Shown: piece after piece, positions 14,981-17,128 of the stretch
Position numbering within the stretch: the first letter of the stretch is position 1
Layout: each line of letters starts with the position of its first letter
Made by a program: the position numbers and the translations under genes
From: Granulicella sp.
GTDB taxonomy: Bacteria > Acidobacteriota > Terriglobia > Terriglobales > Acidobacteriaceae
Reading direction: 5' to 3'
NCBI GenBank assembly: GCA_003133205.1
Contig: PKWK01000203.1
Span: forward strand, 1-17,128
DNA: 17,128 nt
Notes under the pieces: generated by a model
What the model was told of the DNA's origin: nothing
Seen by the model: the letters and a program-made list of their open reading frames with translations, nothing else
The model's database searches: none

Positions 14981-15610
14981 TCAGGCCCCGGGAAAGTGCT
15001 CCAGCAAACTCCGCAGCGCTCTTCCGCGGTGGCTCAGTGACAGCCGCGTGGCCGGATCGAGTTCGGCCATGGTCTGGTTGTGCTCCGGAATAAAGAAGAT
15101 GGGGTCGTACCCAAACCCCGATTCCCCGGACGGAGCGGTAAGGATGCGGCCCTCGACAGCGCCTTCGGCGGTCGCTACGATCTCTCCATCCCGAGCAAGT
15201 GCCAGCACACAGCGGTAGCGAGCCTGGCGGCAGGTTTCGGGGATTCCATCAAGCGCCCGCAGCAGCGCGGCATTGTTGCGTTCATCCAGAGTGGAGCCGG
15301 GGGCGGTGGGAAACTTCTGGTCGTCCGCGTAGCGCGCGCTACGGACGCCGGGAGCGTTCTCCAGGCACGTAACTTCGAGGCCGGAGTCGTCGGCCATGAT
15401 CAGCAAACCGGCCGCATGTCGCGAATAGTAGAGCGCCTTGGCGCGAGCATTTGCATCGAACGTGGGCTCGTCCTCGGGCGGCGCCGGGATCTCGGCCAAC
15501 CCGGGAAGGGGTTCGATCTGAATACGCTCACCCGCCAGGAGATGGCCTTCGGCGGCATGCGCAAAGTCGCGGAGTTTGCCCGGGTTCGTGGTGGCAACGT
15601 AAAGGCGCAT
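14981..15610 (-). CDS. rdgB: Non-canonical purine NTP pyrophosphatase (RdgB/HAM1)
   Basis: House-cleaning enzyme that hydrolyses dITP, ITP and XTP to monophosphates plus pyrophosphate, keeping deaminated purines out of nucleic acids. 209 residues, slightly longer than E. coli RdgB (197). The substrate-binding N-terminus A-T-T-N-P-G-K-L (6-13), A-D-D-S-G-L-E-V (73-80) with the catalytic Asp75, G-F-G-Y-D-P-I-F and S-H-R-G-R-A-L are all present. GGAG lies 13 bases before ATG 15610, a rather long spacing. Downstream on the same strand is only the 58-residue membrane protein. It is divergent from the membrane pyrophosphatase gene, an interesting pairing because RdgB releases pyrophosphate and that pump consumes it, although the amounts involved are small. 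Confidence 0.95.
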   Translation of the reverse strand: MRLYVATTNPGKLRDFAHAAEGHLLAGERIQIEPLPGLAEIPAPPEDEPTFDANARAKALYYSRHAAGLLIMADDSGLEVTCLENAPGVRSARYADDQKFPTAPGSTLDERNNAALLRALDGIPETCRQARYRCVLALARDGEIVATAEGAVEGRILTAPSGESGFGYDPIFFIPEHNQTMAELDPATRLSLSHRGRALRSLLEHFPGA

Positions 15611-15713
15611 AGGGCAGCAACTCCGCGAGTCGGTAAGAAGTCCGGATAGAGGAATGATAGCCCGCTAACTTGCAGACTCGCTGGCTCGCTCGAACCTGTG
15701 TGACTGCAATCAC

Positions 15714-15742
15714 TCGACACTGACCGACCCGGATGGTACGCT
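15714..15742 (+). promoter_or_regulatory. Candidate promoter for hppA
   Basis: TCGACA (15714-15719; five of six to the -35 consensus) and TACGCT (15737-15742; weak -10) are exactly 17 bases apart, giving an hppA leader of about 85 bases. The spacing and -35 are good; the -10 is poor. Confidence 0.3.
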
Positions 15743-15755
15743 TCCCGTGGCTATT

Positions 15756-15789
15756 CCCCAGTGTTCTGAGACGTTCCGGATCTCTGGGG
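15756..15789 (+). repeat. Stem-loop in the hppA leader
   Basis: CCCCAG (15756-15761) and CTGGGG (15784-15789) are complementary around 22 bases, in which GAGA and TCTC may form an inner stem. It lies early in the proposed leader and well upstream of the ribosome site at 15821. It could be a regulatory leader structure, but I recognise no known riboswitch. Confidence 0.35.
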
Positions 15790-15831
15790 TCGATTTGTGC
15801 GACTACTAAATCTGTGTTCCAGGAGGGACAT

Positions 15832-17128
15832 GTGAGTGTTGTTCAGGGTTGGGTTTACTTCTTTTTAGCTGTGAGTGTGCTATCGCCCGGTGTGGCAATT
15901 TTGTTTACGCGTGAAGTGATGGGCGCGGACAGCGGAACCCCGGCAATGCAGAAGATTGTGGGAGCGATCAAAGAAGGCGCTGAGGTATTTCTCAAGCGTC
16001 AGTACAAGACCGTGGCGGCCCTTCTGTGCCTGATGCTTCCCACATTCGCCTACGCGCAGACGGAACACGCCGGCGGCGGCGAAGCCAGCCTGACACTGCC
16101 GGACCTGCGAACCGTGCATTTCGTGAACTTTTTCGGCCTGAACGGACACGCCCTTCTCTCGATCGGCCTGCTCTTCTGCGTCGGCGGCCTGTTGTTCGGC
16201 ATGGCGATCTATGTGCAGTTGAAGAACCTGCCGGTGCATCGCACCATGCTCGAAATCTCCGATCTGATCTATGAGACCTGCAAGACGTATCTGGTGACGC
16301 AGGGCAAGTTCATCATGCTGCTCTGGGCCTTCATCGCGGTCATTATCTCGCTGTACTTTGGCTATCTGGCGCCGGTGCAGGGTCATCCGATTGCGGTCAC
16401 GTTGCCGATCATCTTGTTGTTCAGCCTCGTCGGCATCGCGGGCAGCTACGGGGTGGCGTGGTTCGGAATTCGCGTAAACACATTCGCCAACTCACGGACG
16501 GCATTCGCAGGATTGCGCGGCAAACCGTATGCAATCTCCGAGATTCCGCTGAAGGCCGGCATGAGCATCGGCATGTTGCTGATCTCGGTCGAGCTGCTCA
16601 TCATGCTCTTCATCCTTTTGTTCATCCCGCGCGATTATGCCGGCCCATGCTTCATCGGCTTCGCGATTGGCGAATCCCTCGGCGCCGCGGCCCTGCGTAT
16701 TGCCGGAGGCATCTTCACCAAGATCGCCGACATTGGCGCCGACCTCATGAAGATCGTATTCAAGATCAAGGAAGACGATGCGCGTAACCCGGGCGTCATC
16801 GCCGACTGCACCGGCGACAACGCCGGCGACTCGGTCGGCCCCAGCGCCGACGGCTTCGAGACCTACGGCGTCACCGGCGTGGCCCTGATCACATTCATCC
16901 TGCTGGCCGTCAAGGAACCCTCGACGCAGGCGCAGCTTCTGGTCTGGATCTTCGTCATGCGCGTGGCCATGCTGCTCTCCAGCTCCGGTGCATACTTCCT
17001 CAATACCGCAATCGCCCGCGCCAAATACGCGGACGCCGACGAGATGGACTTTGAGGCGCCTTTGACCTCGCTGGTATGGATCACGTCCATCGTTTCCATC
17101 ATCCTGACCTTCATCGTCACGCGCATGA
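15832..17128 (+). CDS. hppA: Membrane-bound ion-translocating pyrophosphatase (partial, C-terminus off window)
   Basis: Couples hydrolysis of pyrophosphate to pumping of H+ or Na+ across the inner membrane. The frame is open from GTG 15832 to the window end (432 codons; the family has about 650-800). AGGAGGG (15821-15827) precedes this GTG; an ATG at 15830 reads straight into TGA. Catalytic features: G-G-I-F-T-K-I-A-D-I-G-A-D-L (292-305), E-D-D-A-R-N-P (314-320), and D-C-T-G-D-N-A-G-D (325-333) supplying the Mg-pyrophosphate aspartates 325, 329 and 333, then A-D-G-F-E-T-Y (339-345). Oddities: the cytoplasmic loop M-Q-K-I-V-G-A-I-K-E-G-A (39-50) recurs in altered form exactly 100 residues later as M-L-E-I-S-D-L-I-Y-E-T-C, and a signal-peptide-like stretch (62-76) lies between them. 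This fits a divergent subgroup of the family; ion and K+ dependence cannot be read from the visible part. Confidence 0.93.
   Translation, partial: MSVVQGWVYFFLAVSVLSPGVAILFTREVMGADSGTPAMQKIVGAIKEGAEVFLKRQYKTVAALLCLMLPTFAYAQTEHAGGGEASLTLPDLRTVHFVNFFGLNGHALLSIGLLFCVGGLLFGMAIYVQLKNLPVHRTMLEISDLIYETCKTYLVTQGKFIMLLWAFIAVIISLYFGYLAPVQGHPIAVTLPIILLFSLVGIAGSYGVAWFGIRVNTFANSRTAFAGLRGKPYAISEIPLKAGMSIGMLLISVELLIMLFILLFIPRDYAGPCFIGFAIGESLGAAALRIAGGIFTKIADIGADLMKIVFKIKEDDARNPGVIADCTGDNAGDSVGPSADGFETYGVTGVALITFILLAVKEPSTQAQLLVWIFVMRVAMLLSSSGAYFLNTAIARAKYADADEMDFEAPLTSLVWITSIVSIILTFIVTRM

Noticed and set aside
15880..16386. Minus-strand open frame of 168 codons opposite hppA
   Set aside because: Antisense to the pyrophosphatase; His/Gln/Arg-rich product typical of reversed membrane-protein coding sequence.

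Overview
The window is GC-rich, densely coded bacterial chromosome. Gene content and protein style suggest a soil Acidobacteriota of the Terriglobia type (Edaphobacter/Granulicella/Terriglobus-like). This is an inference from family resemblance only, since no rRNA or tRNA gene is present. No gene-free stretch exceeds about 225 bases; the longer gaps (1870-2070, 7669-7851, 10498-10667, 11748-11938, 14205-14364, 15611-15831) are promoter-type spacers.

Layout. 1-1869 (minus): a TolC-type outer membrane factor followed by the first third of an EmrA/HlyD-type membrane fusion protein, i.e. the start of a tripartite efflux operon that runs off the left edge. 2071-4948 (plus): a xylulokinase overlapping by one base a YdgJ/IolU-type Gfo/Idh/MocA oxidoreductase, then a small membrane protein and a convergent terminator. 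4966-5951 (minus): an internally duplicated polytopic membrane protein with two ExxE motifs, coupled to a 70-residue membrane protein. 6085-7437 (plus): an exported alginate-lyase-family protein. 7444-7668 (minus): a small zinc-ribbon protein.

7852-12706 holds a complete route for unsaturated-uronate catabolism: kduI-kdgK-eda as a tight minus-strand operon, and kduD on the plus strand beyond a divergently oriented winged-helix methyltransferase. KduI isomerises 5-keto-4-deoxyuronate, KduD reduces the product to 2-keto-3-deoxygluconate, KdgK phosphorylates it, and Eda cleaves KDPG to pyruvate and glyceraldehyde-3-phosphate. The nearby exported lyase is a plausible source of the unsaturated sugar. 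With the xylulokinase and inositol-type dehydrogenase, this reads as a plant or microbial polysaccharide utilisation neighbourhood.

12762-17128 is more miscellaneous: a DinB-like DUF1569 protein with a perfect hairpin inside its coding sequence, a small His/Ala-rich protein, a family 2 glycosyltransferase broken by two frameshifts, two small unknown proteins (one a 58-residue membrane protein), RdgB/HAM1 NTP pyrophosphatase, and, divergent from it, the first 432 codons of a membrane pyrophosphatase (hppA) of an unusual type that runs off the right edge.

I found no clear previously undescribed multi-gene system. The best candidates for a second look are the ExxE membrane protein with its small partner, the atypical membrane pyrophosphatase, and the doubly frameshifted glycosyltransferase.
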